This document shows positions 34,181 through 40,533 of a DNA stretch of 40,533 nucleotides, in pieces. The stretch is from Gammaproteobacteria bacterium. Lineage in GTDB: Bacteria > Pseudomonadota > Gammaproteobacteria > JAJFKO01. Numbering within the stretch: the stretch's first letter is position 1; every line of letters begins with the position of its first letter. Position numbers and translations under genes: made by a program. The stretch lies in contig JANQRR010000006.1 of the NCBI GenBank assembly GCA_028284465.1, positions 1-40,533 on the forward strand, written 5' to 3'. Below the pieces are notes generated by a model. The model searched no databases. It worked only from the letters and a program-made list of their open reading frames with translations, and was not told where the DNA came from.

Positions 34181-34336
34181 TGGTTTACTCGGTAGGCAAT
34201 ATTTTTCTTCTAATAAAATCAGTCAGTTACAATTTTTCCATAAAAGTTTAGCAAATGTTGATTTATTTAGGAGAATTTCACGGCAAATCTAGCATAATGA
34301 ATTAACATTTGTCAATTTGATCAGGGATAGAGACCT

Positions 34337-34365
34337 TTGATTTGTACGGCTTGTTGCCGTATAAT
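34337..34365 (+). promoter_or_regulatory. Promoter and palindromic operator of the toxin-antitoxin pair
   Basis: TTGATT (34337-34342), 17 bases, TATAAT (34360-34365). The perfect 6-base inverted repeat TACGGC (34345-34350) / GCCGTA (34356-34361) lies in the spacer and touches the -10 box, a typical site for autorepression by a DUF1778 antitoxin. Confidence 0.6.
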
Positions 34366-34391
34366 CAGGATATATAGTGTGAGGTTAAGTT

Positions 34392-34682
34392 ATGTCATCA
34401 ATATCTCAGTCTTCAGTAAAATCAGAGCGGTTAGAGGCGCGGATTTCACTAGCACAAAAAAACTTATTTCAGCAGGCAGCAGCATTATGCGGTCGCTCTT
34501 TAACTGATTTTGCCATTAGTGCTTTACTGGAATCTGCTAAACGGATCATTAAAGAACACCATATTATTGAATTAACTGGGGAAGATCAAAAAATTTTTAT
34601 TGAAGCATTACATAATCCTCCAAAACCTAATAAACGACTATTGAAGGCAGTAGAACGATATCATAAAAATATTAAAGATTAA
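34392..34682 (+). CDS. DUF1778 (TacA-like) antitoxin
   Basis: 96 residues. The ribbon-helix-helix N-terminus is SERLEARISLAQKNLFQQAA followed by ALCGRSLTDFAISALLESAK, and the toxin-wrapping C-terminal tail ends in KPNKRLLKAVERYHKNIKD. Members bind DNA as dimers, repress their own operon and neutralise GNAT toxins that acetylate charged tRNA. The stop is 9 bases before the GNAT gene. A palindrome overlapping the promoter fits autoregulation. The start has GTGAGGTTAAGTT upstream, with GAGG about 8 bases from the ATG. Confidence 0.9.
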   Translation: MSSISQSSVKSERLEARISLAQKNLFQQAAALCGRSLTDFAISALLESAKRIIKEHHIIELTGEDQKIFIEALHNPPKPNKRLLKAVERYHKNIKD

Positions 34683-34691
34683 TAAAAATAA

Positions 34692-35213
34692 ATGAGTTCA
34701 CAAAAATACAAAATAAAATTGCTTGACAAAAATTGTGAGAAAAAGTCATTTTCTTGCGGGATTTCACCATTAGATTGCTATTTAAAAAAACAAGCAAGCC
34801 AACATCAAAAACGTCATGTCACGGCAACATATGTGCTTACCGAAATTAATTCAATAGTGGTATGTGGTTATTACACTCTATCGTCAACAAGTATCGCTCT
34901 AAACACTTTGCCAGAAACGGTTATAAAAAAACTTCCTAGGTATCCAACATTACCTGCAACATTGCTAGGGCGTTTAGCAGTGGATCAGCAATATCAGGGA
35001 AATAAGTTAGGAGATTTATTGTTAGTAGATGCGTTAAAGCGTAGTTTGGATATTAGTAATAAAATTGGTTCAGTAGCAGTTGTTGTTGATCCAAAAAATA
35101 AATCAGCTATCAAATTCTATCAGCATTATGGATTTATGCTATTGAAGAATTCGAAAAATAGATTGTTTTTACCAACTGGAACTATTAAAAAAGTTTGGGG
35201 TGATAAACAGTAA
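34692..35213 (+). CDS. GNAT acetyltransferase toxin (TacT/AtaT-like)
   Basis: 173 residues. The pattern FSCGISPLDCYLKKQASQHQ with ATYVL, GYYTLSSTSI, LPATLLGRLAVDQQYQGNKL GD (acetyl-CoA-binding Q-x-x-G-x-x-L/G) and FYQHYGF (catalytic Tyr region) is that of TA-linked GNAT toxins. These block translation by acetylating the amino group of aminoacyl-tRNA. It is preceded by its antitoxin and followed by a hairpin terminator. Substrate tRNA cannot be deduced. Confidence 0.9.
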   Translation: MSSQKYKIKLLDKNCEKKSFSCGISPLDCYLKKQASQHQKRHVTATYVLTEINSIVVCGYYTLSSTSIALNTLPETVIKKLPRYPTLPATLLGRLAVDQQYQGNKLGDLLLVDALKRSLDISNKIGSVAVVVDPKNKSAIKFYQHYGFMLLKNSKNRLFLPTGTIKKVWGDKQ

Positions 35214-35280
35214 TATTCGATATAGCGTTTAAATCAAACCGGCTTGGCAGTGAGTTAAGCCAGGATAACATAGCGAGAAA

Positions 35281-35314
35281 AATAATTGTCAACAATTATT
35301 TTAATTTATTTTTT
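35281..35314 (+). terminator. Terminator of the toxin-antitoxin operon
   Basis: AATAATTG (35281-35288) and CAATTATT (35293-35300) form an 8-base-pair stem with a TCAA loop, followed by TTAATTTATTTTTT. The stem is AT-rich, so strength is moderate. Confidence 0.45.
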
Positions 35315-35334
35315 GCAAAGAGTGTGTAGAGAAA

Positions 35335-35369
35335 GGGTATTGATAGTGCTTTTATGCATTACAATACCC
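35335..35369 (-). terminator. Hairpin downstream of the small minus-strand gene
   Basis: GGGTATTG (35335-35342) pairs with CAATACCC (35362-35369), and inner TAGTGC/GCATTA pairs extend the stem to about 14 pairs with one bulge. It lies 36 bases past the stop of the 35405-35617 gene and is followed on that strand by TTTCTCT. Confidence 0.4.
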
Positions 35370-35404
35370 AGAATTAAAAGTTTTATATATTTAGTTTATT
35401 ATTG

Positions 35405-35617
35405 CTAGGGAGTATGAGTTGGAGATTGTGAATTATTTTGTGCTATAGGTTGACGATATCCTAAACTTGCAGCTGACAAGTGAATTCCACCAGCAGCAGC
35501 TGTCGATACGCCAAAAAATCCTAAAATTCTAAGCGCGTTAGAAATAGTAGTAGGAATTTTAGGTTTGTTGGAAGTTGGTGTTGTATATGATCTTCTTTGT
35601 CTAAAAGCTGGTCTCAT
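35405..35617 (-). CDS. Small hypothetical protein with hydrophobic centre
   Basis: 70 residues with a strong ribosome site (GAGGAG, 9 bases before ATG). N-terminus is basic and Ser/Thr-rich (MRPAFRQRRSYTTPTSNKPK); the middle is hydrophobic (ALRILGFFGVSTAAAGGIHL); the tail is polar (RQPIAQNNSQSPTHTP). One membrane-associated helix is possible. A promoter (35755-35728), a 12-codon upstream frame with its own ribosome site, and a terminator hairpin frame the gene, which argues it is expressed. No family recognised; function unknown. Confidence 0.5.
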   Translation of the reverse strand: MRPAFRQRRSYTTPTSNKPKIPTTISNALRILGFFGVSTAAAGGIHLSAASLGYRQPIAQNNSQSPTHTP

Positions 35618-35662
35618 AAGTGGATCTCCTCATAAGAAGTTAAGATTATTTAAATTAAAGTG

Positions 35663-35701
35663 CTAACCTTGCCAACTAGTGTTTTCACCTAGTTGTTTCA
35701 T
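35663..35701 (-). CDS. Possible leader peptide MKQLGENTSWQG
   Basis: A 12-codon frame (MKQLGENTSWQG, then TAG) starts 7 bases after AAGGAAG and lies 45 bases before the small gene. Its codons run through a hairpin, CAACTAG (35695-35689) with CTAGTTG (35679-35673). The layout resembles a regulatory leader; evidence is only positional. Confidence 0.3.
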   Translation of the reverse strand: MKQLGENTSWQG

Positions 35702-35727
35702 GGTTTAACTTCCTTATTTCCGAGCTG

Positions 35728-35755
35728 AGTTTACATGGGATAGCATTTTTGTCAA
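35728..35755 (-). promoter_or_regulatory. Promoter of the small minus-strand gene
   Basis: On the minus strand a perfect TTGACA (35755-35750) and TAAACT (35733-35728) are spaced 16 bases. Transcription would start near 35721 and give a leader of about 100 bases. Confidence 0.45.
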
Positions 35756-35896
35756 TATTTAACCGCTTAGTAAAGTAAAATGTATATACTTTAGTTCCTA
35801 TAGATTGATTAATTATTGGATAATCTAGCGCTTTATGGTTAAAATCGTCAAAATGCAACGCCGTTATTGAAAGTAGAGCAAAGCAATGTATTTTTT

Positions 35897-35992
35897 GTCA
35901 TTGCGAGGAGTGAAACGACGAAGCAATCCAGGATCGTCATTCCACTCAATTTTCTGGATTGCTTCGTCCCCTTTACGGGTTCTCGCAATGAC
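35897..35992. repeat. Palindromic interspersed repeat (REP/MITE-like)
   Basis: The left arm (35897-35931) begins GTCATTGCGAGG and ends GAAGCAATCCAG; the right arm (35954-35992) begins CTGGATTGCTTC and ends CGCAATGAC, its reverse complement with some mismatches. This CATTGCGAG...GAAGCAATCC palindrome is a very common dispersed element in many bacterial genomes, so more copies are expected. The RNA would fold into one long hairpin. Confidence 0.75.
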
Positions 35993-36031
35993 GAGACAAG
36001 ACAGGTAATAAAATTTTAAGGTTAGTGAGAA

Positions 36032-38611
36032 ATGAGATCAGGATCAGCATTTGTAGTAATTAAATTCGGTGGTACCAGTGTGTCGAGCTTGGCAAATTGG
36101 CAAAATATCGCAGCTATTGTGAAGCAACGCCGCGCCAATAACTTGCAACCGATCATTGTGTGTTCGGCACCAAGCCAAGTATCAAATCTTTTAGAACAAT
36201 TGCTGCAAGAATCATTAACTTCAGCTGAGCCTGCCAGTTTCGAAAAAATTCTCACTATTTATCATCAATTAGCTAATGATCTCGATGTTGATTTTAATAC
36301 TCATATTAAACCTTATTTTGATCATCTCACCCAGGTCATAAAAGGTATTGCATTAATTAAAGAAGTCAGCCCACGTATTCGCGCGCAAGTGCTATCTATT
36401 GGCGAGTTAAGCTTAACAAAAATGGGCGCAGACTATCTTAATCGTCAAAGTATTAAAGCGCACTGGCAAGATGCACGCGAACTATTAATTGCAAGTGTAG
36501 AGCATCGTCATAATGATTCACGGCATTTTTTAGCCGCAAAATGTGATCCTGATTTTTGTCCGCAGCTTGCTGAACAGCTTAGCCAACTTAACAACGATGT
36601 TATCGTTACGCAAGGTTTTATCGCAAGTGATCACCATCAAGAAACCGTCTTATTAGGGCGCGGTGGCTCCGATGTTTCTGCTGCATATATTGCTGCTAAG
36701 CTTGGCGCTAAACGTTGTGAAATTTGGACCGATGTGCCTGGAGTTTATACGGCTAATCCACATCAAATTCCGGAAGCACGTTTAATAACACAACTTGATT
36801 ATGATGAAACGCAAGAAATTGCTTCGATGGGTGCTAAAGTGTTGCATCCTAATTGTATACCACCGTTAAAACAGCATCAGATCCCTTTATTCGTTAAATA
36901 TACGCCGCAACCTGATCGCGAAGGCACGGTTGTTAGCATCGACACTGAGCAACAAGAAGCGCGGATCAAATCGATTATTACTAAAAAAAATGTATTATTG
37001 ATTTCGATTGAGACTGTCAAAATGTGGCAAAAGATAGGATTTTTGGCCGAAGTTTTTGCTTGTTTTAAACAACATAAATTATCTATCGATCTAATTTCAA
37101 CCTCGCAAGCTAACGTTACCGTGTCGCTAGACTCTGGAACTTATATGCAAGACATGCGGATCATTGAAGCATTGATTACAGATTTAAATCAATTTGCTAA
37201 AGCGACAATCATTAATCCTTGTGCAGCGATTAGTATTGTTGGGCATAACATTCGTTCTATTTTACATAAATTAGGTGGTATTTTCGAAGTATTTGAATCG
37301 CAACAAGTGCATTTGTTATCGCAGGCAGCAAACAATTTAAATTTAACATTTGTGGTTGATGAAGCTCAAGCTGATCGTATCGCGCAACGTTTGCATGCAT
37401 TACTAATTGAGCAAAACCCAGCGAGTCATTATCTCGGTAAGAGTTGGCAACAAGAGTTTGGTCAATACATCGAACGCGAAATTCCCTGGTGGGAGCATAA
37501 ACGCGAACAGTTATTACAAATTGCTACAGAACAATCGCCGTTATATGTTTATGATCGCGAAACAATTGTTGATGCTATTCATAAAGTTAAAGCCTGTGAT
37601 GCTATTGACCGAATATTTTATGCAATGAAAGCTAATGACAATCCTGATATTTTACAGCAATGCTATCAAGAAAATATTGGTTTTGAGTGTGTGTCTATTA
37701 ATGAAGTGAACACTATTCTTAAATTGTTTCCAGATCTTGATCGTAAACGTATTTTATTTACGCCAAATTTTGCAGCACGACAAGAATATGAAACTGCGCT
37801 TGAGTTAAAGATCAATGTCACGGTTGATAATATGTATCCATTAGTGCATTGGCCGGAAGTATTTCATAACCAAGCAATTATTTTACGTATTGATCCAGGC
37901 AGAGGTGCTGGTCATCATAAGTTTGTAAATACTGGGGGTTCTGATTCTAAATTTGGGATCATGATCTCACAGTTAGAACAAGTGCAAAAAATCATTATTG
38001 AACAGCAGATCACAGTGTTTGGTTTACATGCGCATTCTGGCAGTGGCATTTTACATCCAGAACCTTGGCAGCGAATTTCTTTAGTATTAACTAGCTTATT
38101 AGAAATGTTCCCAACTGTTAAGGTAATTAATGTGGGTGGCGGTATGGGTATTGTTGAAAAACCAGGACAAAAGCCATTAGATCTCAGTGCAGTGAATGCA
38201 TTATTGCAACAAGTCAAAACGGCTTTTCCGCAAACGCAATTGTGGCTTGAGCCAGGAAGATTCTTAGTGGCTAAGTCAGGCGTGATCCTTGCTAAAGTTA
38301 CGCAAACTAAAGATAAAGAAGGGATCCATTTTGTTGGTATTGAAACCGGGATGAATTCTTTAATAAGACCAGCACTTTATGGCTCCTATCATGAAATTAT
38401 TAATTTATCGCGTTTCGATGAACCCAACACCATAACGGCCAACATCGTTGGGCCGATTTGTGAATCGGGCGATATTCTTGGTTATTCCAGAATGTTGCCG
38501 GCAACCACGGCGGGCGATGTGGTCCTCATCGCCAATGCTGGGGCTTATGGCCATACCATGAGTTCGGGCTATAATCAGCGCCAACCAGCCCAAGAATACT
38601 ATTTGAAATAG
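36032..38611 (+). CDS. lysAC: Bifunctional aspartate kinase / diaminopimelate decarboxylase
   Basis: 859 residues, a natural fusion of the first and last enzymes of lysine synthesis. Residues 1-290 are aspartate kinase (VIKFGGTSVSSLANW near the start, LLGRGGSDVSAAYIAAKLGA, CEIWTDVPGVYTANPHQIPE, MGAKVLHPNCIPP). Residues about 310-465 are ACT-type regulatory domains (LISIETVKMWQKIGFLAEVF; SIVGHNIRSILHKLGGIFEV), which usually bind lysine. Residues about 490-859 are PLP-dependent decarboxylase, with Lys533 in IFYAMKANDNP, HAHSGSG, NVGGGMGIVEKPGQKPLDLS, WLEPGRFLVAKSG and ICESGDILGYSRMLP. The product L-lysine and precursor DAP feed protein and cell wall. Such fusions are known in Legionella, Xanthomonas and Xylella. 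Confidence 0.96.
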   Translation: MRSGSAFVVIKFGGTSVSSLANWQNIAAIVKQRRANNLQPIIVCSAPSQVSNLLEQLLQESLTSAEPASFEKILTIYHQLANDLDVDFNTHIKPYFDHLTQVIKGIALIKEVSPRIRAQVLSIGELSLTKMGADYLNRQSIKAHWQDARELLIASVEHRHNDSRHFLAAKCDPDFCPQLAEQLSQLNNDVIVTQGFIASDHHQETVLLGRGGSDVSAAYIAAKLGAKRCEIWTDVPGVYTANPHQIPEARLITQLDYDETQEIASMGAKVLHPNCIPPLKQHQIPLFVKYTPQPDREGTVVSIDTEQQEARIKSIITKKNVLLISIETVKMWQKIGFLAEVFACFKQHKLSIDLISTSQANVTVSLDSGTYMQDMRIIEALITDLNQFAKATIINPCAAISIVGHNIRSILHKLGGIFEVFESQQVHLLSQAANNLNLTFVVDEAQADRIAQRLHALLIEQNPASHYLGKSWQQEFGQYIEREIPWWEHKREQLLQIATEQSPLYVYDRETIVDAIHKVKACDAIDRIFYAMKANDNPDILQQCYQENIGFECVSINEVNTILKLFPDLDRKRILFTPNFAARQEYETALELKINVTVDNMYPLVHWPEVFHNQAIILRIDPGRGAGHHKFVNTGGSDSKFGIMISQLEQVQKIIIEQQITVFGLHAHSGSGILHPEPWQRISLVLTSLLEMFPTVKVINVGGGMGIVEKPGQKPLDLSAVNALLQQVKTAFPQTQLWLEPGRFLVAKSGVILAKVTQTKDKEGIHFVGIETGMNSLIRPALYGSYHEIINLSRFDEPNTITANIVGPICESGDILGYSRMLPATTAGDVVLIANAGAYGHTMSSGYNQRQPAQEYYLK

Positions 38612-38860
38612 CTTGAATATCTCTTAAAAACAATAAGTTAACTTAGTGTCTTTTAAATTTGATAAAGTTCAAAATTTGAGCTATATTTTCTATAAATATG
38701 TCGAAAAATAACCGTAAATCATCATCATAACGTAAGTTCAGTAAGGAAGTGACATTTTAAATAATGCCAAAGAGGGGGAGGATAAGTATTTTCGTAATTA
38801 CTAAACTTTAGCTGAAATTTTTTATGCTGCTCTTATAAAAGCAAAATAGGTGCAAGCGTA

Positions 38861-40533
38861 ATGCCGGACAAGAATATTCATGACGAGGAGTCAAGGATAA
38901 ATTCAGAAGGGAAGCTCGCAGTAGGTTATGTCAAATTCACTCAAGGAGTGGTCTTGGCTACAAATTCACTTGGCCAAGCAAGAGAGTTATTACCTGGTGA
39001 TCTAGTATTTCTTGATGAAACAATATCAACAGCCGAGAGTGGTTTTATTATTCTTGGTGGTTTTATCGGCGGTTCAATATTCCTACCTGAAGATAATGGT
39101 ATTCAACTTACTGAACAAGATTTTAATAATGTTCCCATTCCAAAATTACACTTCACAGAGAATCTCACAATAGGTGATTTTCTAGTAAAACTATTTAGTG
39201 GAACATTATCAGAATCTTTAGAAGAGCCTGCATTATTGCTTCATGATAGCTTTCAAACTGTGCCAGCATTAGCAATATCATTCAATACTAACAGTCAGGA
39301 TATTTTTAATAATTTAAAAATAGATGCGGCGGATATTACTGAGCAAACTGAAGATACATTTCGAAATGTAAAAGATAATCTCGAAAAATTGGGAGTAAGA
39401 TTAGAAAATTTTGCGAATTTAGAAAATAACTTGTTAGATGTTGCTGACTCAAGTGGCATTGAAACACCACCTGGAGGTGATACTGGTTCTGGAGGCTCGC
39501 CACCACCGGTACCAACTCCTGAAGCTGATTTGAGTGTAACGATTACTATTGATAATGCGACCCCAGATGTGGGCGATAACGTTACTTTTACTTTAACAGT
39601 TATTGATAATGGTCCTAGCTCGGCAAATAATGTTGTTTTAACAGATATACTGCCAGCTGGATTTACCTATGTGTCTGCAAATCCGAGTGTCGGCAGTTAT
39701 GATGAAAATACTGGTGTTTGGGATGGTTATAACCTGGGTGGCGGCGGTAGCGCAACACTTGAAATTGTAGCGACGGTCAATGATCATAATGCGTTAAACA
39801 ATATTGCCACAGTGACATCAGACGTTTTTGATCCAGCTTTAGGAAACAATACCGATAACCAAATTGTTGATGCATTAGATGCAAATTTAAGTATTAGCAA
39901 AGCCGTTGATAATGCGACGCCAGATTTGGGTGATAACATTACGTTTACGTTAACCGTTGTGAATAACGGTCCAGATGCCTCAAATAACATTTCAGTCACC
40001 GATTTATTACCGGCAGGCTTTACGTTTGTCTCCTCCAACCCGAGTGCAGGTAGTTATGATGATGGTAGCGGTGTGTGGGATGGCTTTAATCTAGCAAATG
40101 GTGGTAGTGCAACCTTAGAAATTGTGGCAACCGTTACGGATCATAATGCGCTCAATAACATTGCGAGTGTCGATGCCGATACGTTTGATCCTGTTGCAGG
40201 CAATGATACGGATAACCAAATTGTTAACGCGTTAGATGCGGATCTTAGTATTTCGAAAGCCGTGAACAATGCAACCCCAGACGTCGGTGATAATATAACG
40301 TTTACGTTAACGGTTGTGAATAGCGGTCCGGATGCCTCGAACAATATTTCTGTTACGGATTTACTGCCAGCCGGCTTTACGTTTGTATCATCTAACCCAA
40401 GTGTGGGCAGTTATGATGATGGCACGGGCGTGTGGGATGGCTTTAACTTAGCAAATGGTGGTAGTGCGACGTTAGAGATTGTCGCAACGGTCACCGATCA
40501 TAATGCCTTAAATAACATTGCGAGTGTGGATGC
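38861..40533 (+). CDS. Giant DUF11-repeat adhesin with retention module (5' part; runs off window)
   Basis: An ATG at 38861 (AGGTG 9 bases upstream) opens a frame of 557 codons that runs past the window end. Residues about 15-85 (GKLAVGYVKFTQGVVLATNS, LGQARELLPGDLVFLDETIS) match the N-terminal retention module of LapA/BapA-type RTX adhesins. A linker with heptad-like helices follows (about 150-205), then a Gly/Pro spacer (TPPGGDTGSGGSPPPVPTPE) and repeats of a DUF11 (conserved repeat, Ig-like) domain, one per 119 residues. Such proteins are exported by type I secretion, anchored in the outer membrane until a periplasmic protease cuts them, and mediate biofilm or host attachment. No TAAG/PAAG cleavage motif is evident before the spacer; a DAAD occurs there. 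The end and partner secretion genes lie outside. Confidence 0.8.
   Translation, partial: MPDKNIHDEESRINSEGKLAVGYVKFTQGVVLATNSLGQARELLPGDLVFLDETISTAESGFIILGGFIGGSIFLPEDNGIQLTEQDFNNVPIPKLHFTENLTIGDFLVKLFSGTLSESLEEPALLLHDSFQTVPALAISFNTNSQDIFNNLKIDAADITEQTEDTFRNVKDNLEKLGVRLENFANLENNLLDVADSSGIETPPGGDTGSGGSPPPVPTPEADLSVTITIDNATPDVGDNVTFTLTVIDNGPSSANNVVLTDILPAGFTYVSANPSVGSYDENTGVWDGYNLGGGGSATLEIVATVNDHNALNNIATVTSDVFDPALGNNTDNQIVDALDANLSISKAVDNATPDLGDNITFTLTVVNNGPDASNNISVTDLLPAGFTFVSSNPSAGSYDDGSGVWDGFNLANGGSATLEIVATVTDHNALNNIASVDADTFDPVAGNDTDNQIVNALDADLSISKAVNNATPDVGDNITFTLTVVNSGPDASNNISVTDLLPAGFTFVSSNPSVGSYDDGTGVWDGFNLANGGSATLEIVATVTDHNALNNIASVD
39524..40533 (+). repeat. Tandem 357-bp repeats encoding DUF11 domains
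   Basis: Unit starts at 39524, 39881 and 40238, exactly 357 bases (119 codons) apart; a fourth would start at 40595. Units 2 and 3 share long near-identical stretches, unit 1 is more diverged, so recent expansion is toward the 3' side. Confidence 0.9.

Larger units (their letters stand above)
35618..36031. other. Intergenic region with leader ORF, promoter and palindromic element
   Basis: Four hundred bases without a large gene. It contains, right to left on the minus strand, a promoter (35755-35728), a 12-codon leader frame (35701-35663) and then the small gene. The right part holds the palindromic repeat at 35897-35992. The rest is AT-rich with nothing further recognised. Confidence 0.6.

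Noticed and set aside
39524..40533. CRISPR-like regular repeats
   Set aside because: The period is 357 bases, coding and in frame with DUF11 domains; there are no spacers. The long minus-strand frames here are shadows of the repeats.

Overview
The window looks like the chromosome of a low-GC, host-associated gammaproteobacterium, most likely of the Legionellales type (Legionella/Coxiella/Berkiella-like). This is inferred, not proven. The core genes are gammaproteobacterial in kind and order: smpB next to ssrA, ratA-rnfH, bamE divergent from fur, mutY-yggX, and a fused lysC-lysA. The accessory genes carry eukaryote-directed motifs: an F-box, a C-terminal CaaX box, an acidic dileucine signal, and a lipase joined to TPR/Sel1-like repeats. 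No genus can be named from the sequence alone.

Layout. 1-144: start of an F-box protein (minus strand, runs off the edge) with its own promoter. 332-490: a gene remnant. 528-3090: housekeeping block of ssrA (tmRNA), smpB, ratA, rnfH, bamE and fur. 3159-3645: a promoter and two small, very basic paralogous peptides sharing a KVTGG motif. 3666-5656: an OPT-family transporter broken by a frameshift. 5741-8951: an AsmA-family protein, mutY and yggX. 9068-9143: tRNA-Phe.

9379-18750 is an accessory region. It holds a LysR regulator divergent from a SnoaL-like protein, a 1151-residue TPR/Sel1 plus hydrophobic plus lipase protein, a GC-rich SnoaL-like gene that appears imported, an AlbA_2/Schlafen-type protein with a 12-bp tandem repeat, and a 448-residue membrane protein ending in ERTTLL and CVLF.

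18747-24217 (minus) is a complete seven-gene Mrp Na+/H+ antiporter operon, apparently started by a promoter that gives a leaderless message. 24367-30105 (plus) holds a DUF899 protein, hutG and hutF (the last two steps of the formylglutamate route of histidine breakdown), an MFS transporter and an FeS-type photolyase/cryptochrome. 30102-32347 (minus) is cydAB for a bd/CIO-type quinol oxidase, divergent from a LysR gene. Then come a methyltransferase (minus), a DUF1778-GNAT toxin-antitoxin pair with a palindromic promoter, a small hypothetical gene with an apparent leader ORF, a palindromic repeat, the lysC-lysA fusion, and the 5' part of a giant DUF11-repeat adhesin with a LapA/BapA-like retention module that runs off the right edge.

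How the parts may fit: ion homeostasis (Mrp), an oxygen-scavenging oxidase (cydAB), amino-acid use (hutFG, OPT remnant) and a set of candidate effectors and surface proteins fit life alternating between a protist host and the environment. The most unusual signals are the F-box gene, the CaaX/dileucine protein, the multidomain lipase, and the pair of cationic double-glycine peptides.
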